Of a DNA stretch of 36,173 nt, positions 1 through 7,567 are shown piece by piece. Source of the DNA: Chloroflexota bacterium (GTDB lineage: Bacteria; Chloroflexota; Dehalococcoidia; Lucifugimonadales; JADFKI01); assembly GCA_009840355.1 (NCBI GenBank), contig VXNZ01000038.1:1-36173 (forward strand). Direction: 5' to 3'. Under the pieces are notes generated by a model that was not told the origin of the DNA, ran no database searches, and saw only the letters and a list, made by a program, of their open reading frames with translations. Positions within the stretch are counted from its first letter, which is position 1, and every line of letters starts with the position of its first letter. Position numbers and translations under genes: made by a program.

Positions 1-12
1 GGACACATATTT

Positions 13-52
13 CGCCCCCATCCTAACCTTCCCCCATCAAGGGGGAAGGGAC
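13..52. repeat. C-rich/G-rich hairpin repeat, copy 1
   Basis: The sequence CCTTCCCCC (27-35) pairs perfectly with GGGGGAAGG (41-49) across a 5-nt loop and is preceded by a TCCTAAC motif. Related but degenerate sequences occur near 299-330, 1315-1345, 7507-7552, 8496-8532, 23423-23462, 25418-25450 and 35280-35318. It is an intergenic repeat family. There is no T-tract, so it is not a standard terminator. Confidence 0.8.
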
Positions 53-73
53 TTTTGAAATTGTCTTGTGGAT

Positions 74-254
74 GAGACGATTTCACAAATGCAATTTATA
101 CCTGTCATTTGCGGTCTATACCTGTCATTTCGAGCGAGGCGAGAAATCTAAAGTCGGAAACAGGGTTGCGTGCAACGATTTCAGATTCCTCACTGCGTTC
201 GGAATGACAAAGACAGCGCGGAATGACAACATTAGGGATTTGTGGAATCGTCTC
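74..254 (+). repeat. MITE-like dispersed element, copy 1
   Basis: Terminal inverted repeats are GAGACGATTTCACAAAT at 74-90 and its near-complement at 238-254 (one mismatch). Inside are two subterminal arms, GTCATTTCGAGCG... and ...CGTTCGGAATGAC, which are themselves roughly inverted, so the whole element is a long imperfect palindrome. The 6-mer GTGGAT occurs immediately outside both ends (68-73 and 255-260), as expected of a target-site duplication. An inner stretch (TATACCTGTCATTT) is duplicated in this copy. No transposase is encoded, so it is non-autonomous if mobile. Confidence 0.85.
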
Positions 255-298
255 GTGGATTCAGGACTTTAGGGCTGTGCATAATTCGTCATTTTCCC

Positions 299-330
299 CT
301 TCCTAACCTTCCCCCAAAGGGGGAAGGGAC
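299..330. repeat. C-rich/G-rich hairpin repeat, copy 2
   Basis: CCTTCCCCC (307-315) pairs perfectly with GGGGGAAGG (319-327) around a 3-nt loop, preceded by TCCTAA and followed by GAC as in copy 1. Confidence 0.8.
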
Positions 331-520
331 ATAAGGAACGGCAATTATGCCCACCTCAACGAGACTTTCGCCGCGAACGGTAGTGAAACGTGCCTGACCA
401 CCTAGAAGGAAACGCTATCAGGCGCTGCTTGACTAATGCATTATGATTGCATTTTAGAGTCCACTGATAGGCGAAGAACAATAACACTATTAGGCAAAAC
501 ACAAGATTAGGAGCATCTCA

Positions 521-1276
521 ATGACACTCGACGGCAAGGTGGCGCTGATTACTGGTTCGGGCAGGAATATCGGGCGGGCTACGGCGCTGGAGTTGGCGCG
601 GCGCGGGGCTAATGTGGTCGTGAATGCGCGCTCGAATCGTGCGGAGGCGGATGGCGTGGTCGCGGAGATCGAGGCGCTGGGCGGCTCGGCAATTGCCGCA
701 ATCGCGGATGTGGGCGTCAAGGAGGAGGTCGATGCGATGGTGGGGGACGCGCTCGCGACGTTCGGTCGCGTGGACATTCTTATCAATAACGCCGGCCTGC
801 GCGCCGCCGATTCCATCACCGACATGACTCTCGAACAATGGCGCGCGGTGATGGCGGTGAACCTGGACGGGCCGTTCTTCTGCTCGCAGGCGGTCATTCC
901 GGGGATGATGGAGCGCGGCTGGGGACGGATAATCAATGTGTCCGGGCTGAACGCGTTCAAGGGCAGAGCGGAGTGGGCGCATGTATGCGCGTCCAAGATG
1001 GGCGCGCTAGGTCTGACGCGCGCGCTTGCCGAAGAGCTCGCGGAGCACGGTATCCTCGTCAACCATATCGTGCCGGGTGCTTTCGACACGACACCTCCAC
1101 CGGGCAACGCTAACCCCTTTGCCGGACCGCCCGCCACACGCGCCGTCGGTATTCCGGTCGGCAGGCTCGGTTTCCCGCAGGAAATCGCGACGACTTGCGC
1201 ATTTCTTGCGTCGGACGACGCATCGTTCATCACGGGGCAGACGATTCATGTGAATGGCGGGGCGCTGGCTTATTAG
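521..1276 (+). CDS. SDR-family oxidoreductase with altered catalytic residues
   Basis: This 251-residue protein has the Rossmann fold of classical short-chain dehydrogenases: the cofactor motif TGSGRNIG (11-18), the NNAG motif (89-92), the structural Asn in MAVN (114), and a C-terminal end typical of FabG-like proteins. The active-site Tyr of YxxxK is missing: Lys159 is present, but the residue four before it is Val155, with His154 beside it. The usual catalytic Ser position also reads Gly142 (or Ser141 shifted by one). It may bind NAD(P) yet use a different mechanism or substrate, or be inactive. AGGAG at 509-513 sits 7 nt before the ATG, which fixes the start. It stands alone between repeat-rich regions. 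Confidence 0.88.
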   Translation: MTLDGKVALITGSGRNIGRATALELARRGANVVVNARSNRAEADGVVAEIEALGGSAIAAIADVGVKEEVDAMVGDALATFGRVDILINNAGLRAADSITDMTLEQWRAVMAVNLDGPFFCSQAVIPGMMERGWGRIINVSGLNAFKGRAEWAHVCASKMGALGLTRALAEELAEHGILVNHIVPGAFDTTPPPGNANPFAGPPATRAVGIPVGRLGFPQEIATTCAFLASDDASFITGQTIHVNGGALAY

Positions 1277-1640
1277 GTCGATTTATGGCATTTGGGGTTG
1301 CGTGGCGTTGGCTTTGCCTCTTTCCTAGCCTTCCCACTAGGAGGAAAGACGATTTCACAAATGCAATTTATACCTGTCATTTCGAGCAAAGCGAGAAAAC
1401 TAAAGTCGGAAACAGGCTTGCATACAACGATTCAGATTCCTCACTGCGTTCGGAATGACATGGGAGTTGGTTCGGAATGACAAAGACAACGCGGGATGAC
1501 AAAGACAACGCGGAATGACAACATTAGGGACTTGTGAAGTCGTCTCGGGGAAGGGGCTATTTGGGCGGCTGCGCCAATGGCAATCTGCGGCGTGGTATAA
1601 TTAGCGTATAGAGCGAGTACCAAGTGCCGGAGGTCGCGCG
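1277..1640. other. Intergenic region with nested repeats
   Basis: No gene is seen. A degenerate hairpin repeat (1315-1345) is interrupted by MITE-like copy 2 (1346-1546), and purine-rich GGGGAAGGGG follows directly at 1547. A TATAAT hexamer at 1596-1601 could be the -10 of a promoter for moaD, but no good -35 stands 16-18 nt before it. Confidence 0.6.
1346..1546 (+). repeat. MITE-like dispersed element, copy 2
   Basis: It begins AAGACGATTTCACAAATGC and ends with the inverted version (CTTGTGAAGTCGTCTC). It carries the same inner arms as the other copies, plus an extra GGAATGACA-type repeat near the 3' end. It sits inside a copy of the C/G-rich hairpin repeat, so it arrived after that repeat. 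Confidence 0.85.
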
Positions 1641-1895
1641 CTGCTAGTCAGAGTTAAGCTGTTCGCAAGCTACAAGGAAAAGGCGGGTACGGCGGACATC
1701 GAAATGAGCCTGCCAACGGGCGCCACAGTGTCTGATGCGGCGAGCGAATTGCTGCGCTTGCATCCCGCTATTGCCGGAGACAAGTCGCGCCTGATGATTG
1801 CGGTGAACGAAGAGTACCAAGAGCACGACTACCCGCTAAGCGAGAACGACGAAGTGGCATTCATTCCGCCCGTAAGCGGCGGCGCGCTGCCGTAG
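1641..1895 (+). CDS. moaD: Molybdopterin synthase small subunit MoaD, likely CTG start
   Basis: MoaD is a ubiquitin-like sulfur carrier; its C-terminal thiocarboxylate is used by MoaE to make molybdopterin. The first ATG in frame is at 1704, but the reading frame upstream encodes the expected first strand of MoaD (VRVKLFASYKEKAG). The frame is closed upstream by a TAG at 1602-1604 and has no ATG, GTG or TTG before 1704. A strong GGAGG at 1629-1633 lies 7 nt before CTG at 1641, so a CTG start giving 84 residues is the best reading. The C-terminus reads PPVSGG followed by Ala-Leu-Pro. Normally the protein ends at Gly-Gly, so processing would be needed. moaE follows after 89 nt. The family is clear; the start is inferred. 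Confidence 0.8.
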   Translation: MLVRVKLFASYKEKAGTADIEMSLPTGATVSDAASELLRLHPAIAGDKSRLMIAVNEEYQEHDYPLSENDEVAFIPPVSGGALP

Positions 1896-1984
1896 CGCTT
1901 CCAATTCTCGGTTAATTCTTCTGTGCTAGTCTTTCCGAAACTGATTCGGCGCGTGTCAGATTGCGCGCGCACAACGGTGAACTA

Positions 1985-2437
1985 ATGATTACCATTACCA
2001 ACGAAACTCTCTGCCCGGATGCGATAACCGACAGCGTTAAGAGCGACAGCAACGGCGCGGTCGTAACATTCCTCGGCTCGACGCGCGATTCAACTGCCGC
2101 GCGCAAGGTGCAGTACCTCGAATACGAGGCATATCGCCCGATGGCGGACAACCAACTCGCTCGAATAATCGATGAGATTCGCGAGCGTTGGGGCATCTCC
2201 CATGTGGCGATAGCGCACCGGCTCGGCAGGATTGAAATCGGCGACCTCAGCCTTGTGGTTGCCATCGCGTCGCCGCATCGCAAGGAAGCGTTCGAGGCGA
2301 GCGCCTACGCGATCGACCGCATCAAGCAGATTGTGCCAATCTGGAAGAAGGAATTCTTCGAGGGCGGCGAAGTGTGGGTCGGTAGCCAAGAGGACGAGGT
2401 TGCCAAGCAGGCCGATGCGGTGGCGGCAAGCGGTTAG
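1985..2437 (+). CDS. moaE: Molybdopterin synthase catalytic subunit MoaE
   Basis: The 150-residue product has the MoaE signature: a GAVVTFLGSTR strand near the start, the SPHRKEAFEA segment, and the conserved VPIWKKE motif with the active-site lysines, followed by GGEVWVG. With MoaD it adds two sulfurs to cyclic pyranopterin monophosphate to make molybdopterin in the cytoplasm. The ATG at 1985 is preferred to a TTG at 1961 because the domain starts right after it. Length is as usual for the family. It follows moaD on the same strand and is probably cotranscribed with it. No other moa genes lie in the window. Confidence 0.95.
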   Translation: MITITNETLCPDAITDSVKSDSNGAVVTFLGSTRDSTAARKVQYLEYEAYRPMADNQLARIIDEIRERWGISHVAIAHRLGRIEIGDLSLVVAIASPHRKEAFEASAYAIDRIKQIVPIWKKEFFEGGEVWVGSQEDEVAKQADAVAASG

Positions 2438-2499
2438 TTTGGCGCCTGGGCGGTAGCCTAAGCAGCTGTTGATTGTTACGCAAATCACAATCATTAATG

Positions 2500-2529
2500 T
2501 TGCCAATACTATGCTACGTCTGTTATATT
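2500..2529 (+). promoter_or_regulatory. Candidate sigma-70-type promoter for tRNA-Ser
   Basis: TTGCCA (2500-2505) is followed after 17 nt by TTATAT (2523-2528), or after 18 nt by TATATT. The predicted start would lie about 10 nt before the mature tRNA at 2547. The region upstream is AT-rich compared with the surroundings. Confidence 0.6.
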
Positions 2530-2546
2530 AATTCATTAACTAGAGT

Positions 2547-2637
2547 GGAGGGATCGCATAGAGGTCTAGTGCGGCCGCCTGCTAAGCGGTTAGGGTTGAA
2601 AAGGCCCTCATGGGTTCGAATCCCATTCCCTCCGCCA
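2547..2637 (+). tRNA. tRNA-Ser (anticodon GCU)
   Basis: The acceptor arms GGAGGGA (2547-2553) and TCCCTCC (2627-2633) pair perfectly, followed by G and an encoded CCA (2635-2637). The anticodon stem GCCGC/GCGGT encloses the loop CTGCTAA, with anticodon GCT at 2581-2583, which reads AGC and AGU. A long variable arm (AGGGTTGAAAAGGCCCT) is typical of class II tRNA-Ser. The T arm ATGGG-TTCGAAT-CCCAT is perfect. A T-rich run at 2643-2651 may end transcription or lead into miaB, whose start is 42 nt after the CCA. Confidence 0.97.
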
Positions 2638-2678
2638 TCTATTATTTTTTTACCCTGATTTTGAGAAAACTTTCACAA

Positions 2679-3962
2679 ATGGATGGATACTACATTTGGA
2701 CTGTCGGCTGCCAGATGAACAAGGCAGATTCCGAGCGCCTAGAAAGCGCACTCGGACAGATGGGATTGGAGCCACGCCAATCGCCTAAAGAAGCCGATGT
2801 CATCGTTCTCAATAGCTGCGTTGTGCGCCAGAGCGCCGAAGATCGCGTAGTGGGCATGATGACGAGCCTCAAGCCGCTGAAGCATCGTAAGCAAGACAAG
2901 GTTCTCGCGCTGATGGGTTGTATGGTCGGACCCAATACCGACGACCTGCAAAAGCGTTTCCCGTATGTCGATGTGTTCATGCAGCCGCAGCAGTTCCAGC
3001 CGCTGATAGACCTGCTTGGCGAGCGAATGGACTTGGACACCGACGGCTGCATCGGACCGCTAGTAGCTCGTCCCGATGTGGCGACTTACATTCCCATTAT
3101 CCATGGCTGCGACAAGTTCTGCACTTTCTGCATCATCCCATATCGGCGGGGCAGAGAAGTCAGCCGTCCGGTCGCGGAGATTGTGCTCGAATCTGAAATG
3201 CTGGTCAAGCGCGGCGTAAAAGAAGTTACGCTGCTTGGGCAGAATGTAGATTCCTACGGACATGATCTGCCCGAGGACAACGACTTAGGCGACCTGCTTG
3301 GCGCGGTCAACGATGTGTCCGGCATTGAGCGCGTGCGCTTTCTCACCTCGCACCCGAACGATATGAGCGACCATATCATTGATTCGGTCGCCGGGCTGGA
3401 CAAGGTTTGCGAGCATATCAACCTGCCGTTCCAAGCGGGCGACGATAAGGTACTCGCCGATATGCGGCGCGGCTATACGAACGACGAATATCGCCGCCTC
3501 ATCGACAAGATTCGCGAGCGCATACCCAATGTATCGCTGAGTACGGATGTTATCGTGGGCTTTTGCGGCGAATCGGATGCGCAGTTCGACGAGACGCTTT
3601 CGCTCATCGAAGACATTAAGTTCGACAAGGTTCACGCGGCGGCGTATTCCAACCGCCCCGGCACAATCGCCGAGCGCAAGCTGGTGGACGATGTGCCGCA
3701 GGACGAGAAGAAACTGCGATTGAAGGCGATCGAAATTCTGCAAGAGCGCATCGCCACCGAGATAAACGCCGAGCTGCTGGGACGCCGCTTCGATGTGCTT
3801 GTGGAGGGGCGCAAGCGGGGCAAGTGGTTTGGGCGCAATCGCAACGACAAACTGGTTTTCATCAACGACGGAGATACATACTCTGACCTTGCCGGGAAGA
3901 CGGTCAATGTGAAGATAGACAAGACAGCTCCCTGGTCATTGCAGGGGACGATAGCGCACTAA
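2679..3962 (+). CDS. miaB: tRNA methylthiotransferase MiaB
   Basis: This radical-SAM enzyme adds a methylthio group to N6-isopentenyladenosine-37 of tRNAs that read UNN codons. The 427-residue protein shows all three parts of the family. The N-terminal domain binds the auxiliary cluster through Cys11, Cys47 and Cys81. The radical-SAM motif HGCDKFCTFC has Cys144, Cys148 and Cys151. The C-terminus holds a TRAM RNA-binding domain (VLVEGRKRGKWFGRNRND region). The ATG at 2679 (MDGYYIWTVGC) was chosen because homology begins there; a longer frame would run back into the tRNA gene. MiaB is favoured over MtaB or RimO by its overall pattern, without a tree. Confidence 0.93.
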   Translation: MDGYYIWTVGCQMNKADSERLESALGQMGLEPRQSPKEADVIVLNSCVVRQSAEDRVVGMMTSLKPLKHRKQDKVLALMGCMVGPNTDDLQKRFPYVDVFMQPQQFQPLIDLLGERMDLDTDGCIGPLVARPDVATYIPIIHGCDKFCTFCIIPYRRGREVSRPVAEIVLESEMLVKRGVKEVTLLGQNVDSYGHDLPEDNDLGDLLGAVNDVSGIERVRFLTSHPNDMSDHIIDSVAGLDKVCEHINLPFQAGDDKVLADMRRGYTNDEYRRLIDKIRERIPNVSLSTDVIVGFCGESDAQFDETLSLIEDIKFDKVHAAAYSNRPGTIAERKLVDDVPQDEKKLRLKAIEILQERIATEINAELLGRRFDVLVEGRKRGKWFGRNRNDKLVFINDGDTYSDLAGKTVNVKIDKTAPWSLQGTIAH

Positions 3963-4002
3963 CGCCGCTGTGCGGTCGTGCGCGTCTGGAGGGATTATCG
4001 TT

Positions 4003-5211
4003 ATGGTTGTCAAGCAACGAATTCCGACGATACCCATTACTGAAATCGAGCAGTCCGCGTTCTGTCAGACGGACGACGAGCTGCAAGCGAAGACACTTGA
4101 GGACGAGTTCAGCGCCGGTGTTCGCTGGCAAAAGCTGCCGGTGAGTTATATGCGAATGTCGCCGGATGAGCTTGACGTGCGTATCGCCGACGCAAGGGCG
4201 AAGCTGGGCGACAGGGCTGTCATCCTGGGGCATCACTACCAGCGCGACGAAATAATCAAGTATGCTGACTATCGCGGTGATTCGTTCAACCTTTCGCAGT
4301 TCGCAGCCACGCAGAAAAATGCGGAGAGCATCATCTTTTGCGGCGTGCATTTCATGGCGGAGACGGCGGACATACTCAGCGCGCCGTATCAGCGGGTTAT
4401 ACTGCCGAACTTGACCGCCGGCTGCTCCATGGCAGACATGGCACGAATCGATGATGTGCTGGACTGCTGGGACGACCTGTACGACGAACTTGGCGACGAT
4501 GGCGACATTATCCCCATCACCTACATGAATTCCACCGCCGCGATCAAAGCGCACTGCGGACGCAACGGCGGCATCGTCTGTACATCGTCCAACGCGCCTG
4601 CCACCTTCGAGTGGGCATTAGAGCGCGGCAGCCGTATCCTCTTCTTGCCGGACCAGCATCTTGGTAGGAACACCGGCTTGAAGATGGGCATCGGACTGGA
4701 CGAAATGGTGGTCTGGAATCCGTTCAAGCCACTGGGTGGCAACACCGTCGAAGACCTTCGCGGAGCGCGGCTCATTCTTTGGCAGGGGCATTGCTCGGTA
4801 CATACGCGCTTTACCGTGCAGCAGATTGAGCAGGCTCGCGCGACGCACCCGGATGTCCATGTGGTCGTGCATCCGGAATGCACGATGGATGTCGTGCAGG
4901 CTGCGGACTCCAACGGCTCGACAGAGTACATCAAGCGGACGGTGGCGGACGCCGCGCCGGGCAGCGTTATCGGCATAGGAACCGAAATCAGCATGGTCAA
5001 TCGCCTCGCCGCCGAAAATCCGGACAAGACGATATTCTGCCTAGACTCGGTTGTCTGCCCGTGCTCCACGATGTATCGCATCCATCCGGCTTATCTCAGT
5101 TGGGTGCTTGACGGACTGAACGAAGGCGTGGTCGTGAACCAAATCAGCGTTGACGACGATACCGCAGAGCAGGCGCGCATCTCGCTGGACAGGATGCTAT
5201 CGGTCGTATAG
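4003..5211 (+). CDS. nadA: Quinolinate synthase NadA
   Basis: NadA condenses iminoaspartate with dihydroxyacetone phosphate to make quinolinate, an early step of de novo NAD synthesis. The 402-residue protein has the repeated three-domain fold and the three [4Fe-4S] cysteines: Cys113 in FCGVHFMAETA, Cys293 in HPECTMD and Cys352 in VVCPCSTM. Other conserved pieces are ILGHHYQRDEI, NLTAGCSMADM and YMNSTAAIKA. GGAGGG at 3988-3993 lies about 9 nt before the ATG at 4003, which is preferred to an upstream start at 3970. It has a longer N-terminus than minimal NadA. nadC follows about 130 nt downstream. nadB is not in the window. Confidence 0.96.
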   Translation: MVVKQRIPTIPITEIEQSAFCQTDDELQAKTLEDEFSAGVRWQKLPVSYMRMSPDELDVRIADARAKLGDRAVILGHHYQRDEIIKYADYRGDSFNLSQFAATQKNAESIIFCGVHFMAETADILSAPYQRVILPNLTAGCSMADMARIDDVLDCWDDLYDELGDDGDIIPITYMNSTAAIKAHCGRNGGIVCTSSNAPATFEWALERGSRILFLPDQHLGRNTGLKMGIGLDEMVVWNPFKPLGGNTVEDLRGARLILWQGHCSVHTRFTVQQIEQARATHPDVHVVVHPECTMDVVQAADSNGSTEYIKRTVADAAPGSVIGIGTEISMVNRLAAENPDKTIFCLDSVVCPCSTMYRIHPAYLSWVLDGLNEGVVVNQISVDDDTAEQARISLDRMLSVV

Positions 5212-5341
5212 CGGCTGCGTTTAACTACCTATTCAACACTGCTATTCAAGCCAAGTAAATGACCCGTCTTGGGCAGACGATATTGCGCCAAGATGGGTCT
5301 GTTCGTAGATGAAGGCAGCGAGGAACACGGCATTGTTTCAC

Positions 5342-6184
5342 ATGACACTGGAAACGGAGGCGCTGATAGACAGAGCGCTATCCGAAGACCTATCCATAGG
5401 CGACCCGACAACCGACATCCTGATTCCGCCGGATATGCAGGGCAGGGCGTCGTTTGTCGCGAAGGAAGACGGCGTTCTCGCGGGCTTGGATATCGCGCTA
5501 GCCGTTTTTCGGCGATTCGATCGCTCCCTTGCGGTCACCGCCAATGTCAGCGACGGGGAGCGCCTGTCATCGGGCGACCTGATTGCCACCGTCGATGGCA
5601 GGATGAATCCACTGCTCAAGGCGGAGCGAACATCGCTGAACTTCATTCGCAGGCTGTCCGGCATTGCGACTGAGACTTCCGCCTATGTGCGCGAAGTCTA
5701 TGGCTACGATGTGCGAATCGTGGACACGCGCAAGACGACTCCGGGCTTGCGCGCGCTTGAGAAATACGCCGTGCGGGTCGGCGGCGGATACAATCACCGG
5801 CAAAATCTCGGCGATGGCATTCTCATCAAGGACAATCATATCGCGGCGCTGCGCGATCTCGGCATGAACCTTGGCGATGTGGTGCGTAAGGCGAACAGCG
5901 AGAAGTCGCACACGATAAATGTCGAAGTCGAAGTCGAAGACCTTGCGCAAGTGGAAGAGGCGCTGGACGCAGGCGCGAAAATCCTGCTGCTGGACAACAT
6001 GGCGCCGGAGGATATGGCGCTCGCCGTGCGGATGTCAGAGGGCAGGGCGGTTACCGAAGCGTCGGGCAACATCACGCTCCGAACGGTGCGCGCCGCCGCT
6101 GCGTCGGGCGTCGATCTCATATCCGTGGGCGCGCTTACGCACTCCGCCAAAGACCTCGACATCAGCCTAGATTTCGCATCGTGA
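5342..6184 (+). CDS. nadC: Nicotinate-nucleotide pyrophosphorylase (carboxylating) NadC
   Basis: NadC converts quinolinate and PRPP into nicotinate mononucleotide with loss of CO2, the step after NadA. The 280-residue protein begins with the usual helix (IDRALSEDLSIGDPTTD). It carries the conserved AERTSLNFIRRLSGIAT helix (94-110), the DTRKTTPGLRALEKYAV substrate-binding segment (128-144), GGGYNHRQNLGDGILIKDNH, and the C-terminal barrel with EASGNI and SVGALTHS. The ATG at 5342 matches the family start; an in-frame ATG at 5309 would add 11 residues. Neither start has a strong ribosome binding site. It is followed after 10 nt by the propeller gene on the same strand. Confidence 0.95.
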   Translation: MTLETEALIDRALSEDLSIGDPTTDILIPPDMQGRASFVAKEDGVLAGLDIALAVFRRFDRSLAVTANVSDGERLSSGDLIATVDGRMNPLLKAERTSLNFIRRLSGIATETSAYVREVYGYDVRIVDTRKTTPGLRALEKYAVRVGGGYNHRQNLGDGILIKDNHIAALRDLGMNLGDVVRKANSEKSHTINVEVEVEDLAQVEEALDAGAKILLLDNMAPEDMALAVRMSEGRAVTEASGNITLRTVRAAAASGVDLISVGALTHSAKDLDISLDFAS

Positions 6185-6194
6185 GCGGCTGACA

Positions 6195-7481
6195 TTGGCT
6201 AGGCTATTCGTTGGCTTACTCGCGCTTGTTCTGCTACTCGCCTGCGCCGCCGTAATCGCGGCAGTGCGCCCGGTTACGGAACCCGGCGTCGATCTCATCG
6301 CCTTCGTCAGCACGGACGGCGAAGTGATGACGATGCGTCCCAACGGCTTGCAAGTCAACACTATCAGCCCCGATGTCGATGGGTTTTTCACCTGGCCTAC
6401 ATGGTCTCCTGATGCGAACACGCTTGTGTATTCCGGTGCCGTGGAAAACGACGGCGCATTGCAGCTGAACCTGTACGCATCGGACATCTCGGGCGGCGCG
6501 GAGAGGGTATTGCACGCCGGCGAACCGGGCGAAGTGGGGTTGCTGGCGCAGGGCGTCGTTCACTATCCGCTGTGGACTCCGAACGGTCAGCGGCTCGCTT
6601 TCATCGCGAACACCGGCAGTGAGCTGAGCCTCTTTATGGACGACCTGCGGGACGACCCGACAGCAAATCATCTATTGGACGATGGGCCGCTGTGGATGTC
6701 CTGGTCTGCTGATTCTTCCACGCTTGCAGTGCATCGCGGTGTAGAACACTTCGCCGTTTCTTGCGAGGAAGATTGCACCGCACAGCAATTGCAATTGCGT
6801 GAATCAGGCTATCGTGTGCCAGCACTGCATCCCATTGACGGCTCGCTGACTATACGCTCGCAGCCAGCGGTACGGCAGGCGAGCGTGTCCAGCGTGCGAA
6901 TGGACGGCGCACGAGTGCAGGCGATAACGCCACTGCGCAGCGTAGAAGGGGAGACGGCATTCCTTTGGTCGTCAACGGGCAGACACCTTGCGATTGCCGA
7001 AGCATCGCAATATCTGATGTACCGTGATACAGTGCTGCCCGTGTACGAAAGTCTAGCCGTCGTGCCAATCGGCACATCGGCAAGCGTGATCGAGTTAGAC
7101 GTGCCGGTTTTGGCATTCTTCTGGTCGCCTGACGGCACGAAAATCGCGTTCGTCACGCTGTCCAACAGGCAGGGCGCACTAAGCTGGGCGCTTTACGATG
7201 CTCATAGCGGCGAGAGCACGCTGCTGGTAGATTTCGCACCATCCGGCGAGCAGGTGACGATGTTCCAGTTTTTCGACCAGTATGCCTACTCGCATTCGCT
7301 GTGGTCGCCGGACAGCCGCAGCATCGTGTTCGCCGGCGACCTGTTGACCGACTCAGTTACGGCATCAATGGGCGCGCATCCTGGGCACTCGTCGTTCCAC
7401 ATCGTGGTGGTGGATGTGGAGCCGGTCGCGGAGGCGCATGTGGTCGGGGAAGGCATAATGGGCTTCTGGTCGCCGCGCTGA
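6195..7481 (+). CDS. TolB/WD40-like beta-propeller protein, exported or membrane-anchored
   Basis: The 428-residue protein starts with Arg3 and a hydrophobic stretch (4-23) that contains L-L-A-C17, so it may be a lipoprotein or an N-terminally anchored protein. Six motifs of the type W-S/T-P-D/N-x-x-x-L/I recur at Trp70, 127, 170, 258, 310 and 370, one per propeller blade as in TolB-like or PD40 repeats. Cys190 and Cys194 could form a disulfide outside the cell. The start is TTG, 10 nt after the nadC stop, which suggests cotranscription though not a shared function. No enzymatic motif is visible; a scaffold or ligand-binding role is likely but unproven. Confidence 0.8.
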   Translation: MARLFVGLLALVLLLACAAVIAAVRPVTEPGVDLIAFVSTDGEVMTMRPNGLQVNTISPDVDGFFTWPTWSPDANTLVYSGAVENDGALQLNLYASDISGGAERVLHAGEPGEVGLLAQGVVHYPLWTPNGQRLAFIANTGSELSLFMDDLRDDPTANHLLDDGPLWMSWSADSSTLAVHRGVEHFAVSCEEDCTAQQLQLRESGYRVPALHPIDGSLTIRSQPAVRQASVSSVRMDGARVQAITPLRSVEGETAFLWSSTGRHLAIAEASQYLMYRDTVLPVYESLAVVPIGTSASVIELDVPVLAFFWSPDGTKIAFVTLSNRQGALSWALYDAHSGESTLLVDFAPSGEQVTMFQFFDQYAYSHSLWSPDSRSIVFAGDLLTDSVTASMGAHPGHSSFHIVVVDVEPVAEAHVVGEGIMGFWSPR

Positions 7482-7506
7482 AACTCGGTTGTTGCCTGCG
7501 CCCTGT

Positions 7507-7552
7507 TATCCCTCTACCCTGATTGGGGGAAGGCTAGGAGCTGGGAAGAGGG
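7507..7552. repeat. Degenerate C/G-rich hairpin repeat
   Basis: A CCCTCTACCCTGATTGGGGG...GGGAAGAGGG arrangement gives a long imperfect inverted repeat between the convergent propeller and dtd genes. It resembles the hairpin family at 13-52 and could help separate the two transcripts. Confidence 0.55.
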
Positions 7553-7567
7553 CAATATCACTTGGCG

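Larger units (their letters stand above)
1..520. other. Gene-free, repeat-filled region
   Basis: No coding sequence is supported here. The stretch holds two C-rich/G-rich hairpin repeats (13-52 and 299-330) with a MITE-like element (74-254) between them. Before the first gene there is a possible promoter: TTGACT at 429-434, with only weak -10 candidates near 451-457. It overlaps a small inverted repeat, AATGCA (435-440) and TGCATT (448-453). Short reading frames in this stretch lie inside the repeats and are not genes. Confidence 0.7.

Noticed and set aside
27-49. Rho-independent terminator
   Set aside because: The stem is strong but no T-tract follows on either strand, and similar hairpins occur away from gene ends.
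74-254. CRISPR array
   Set aside because: Repeats are dispersed over tens of kb, have inverted ends, and show no regular spacers.
66-272. Reading frame in the first repeat region
   Set aside because: It lies wholly in the MITE-like element and recurs with the repeats; composition is not protein-like.
490-1233. Long minus-strand frame opposite the first SDR
   Set aside because: The plus-strand frame has clear SDR motifs and a ribosome binding site; the minus frame is Ser/Ala/Pro-rich as antisense frames of GC-rich genes are.
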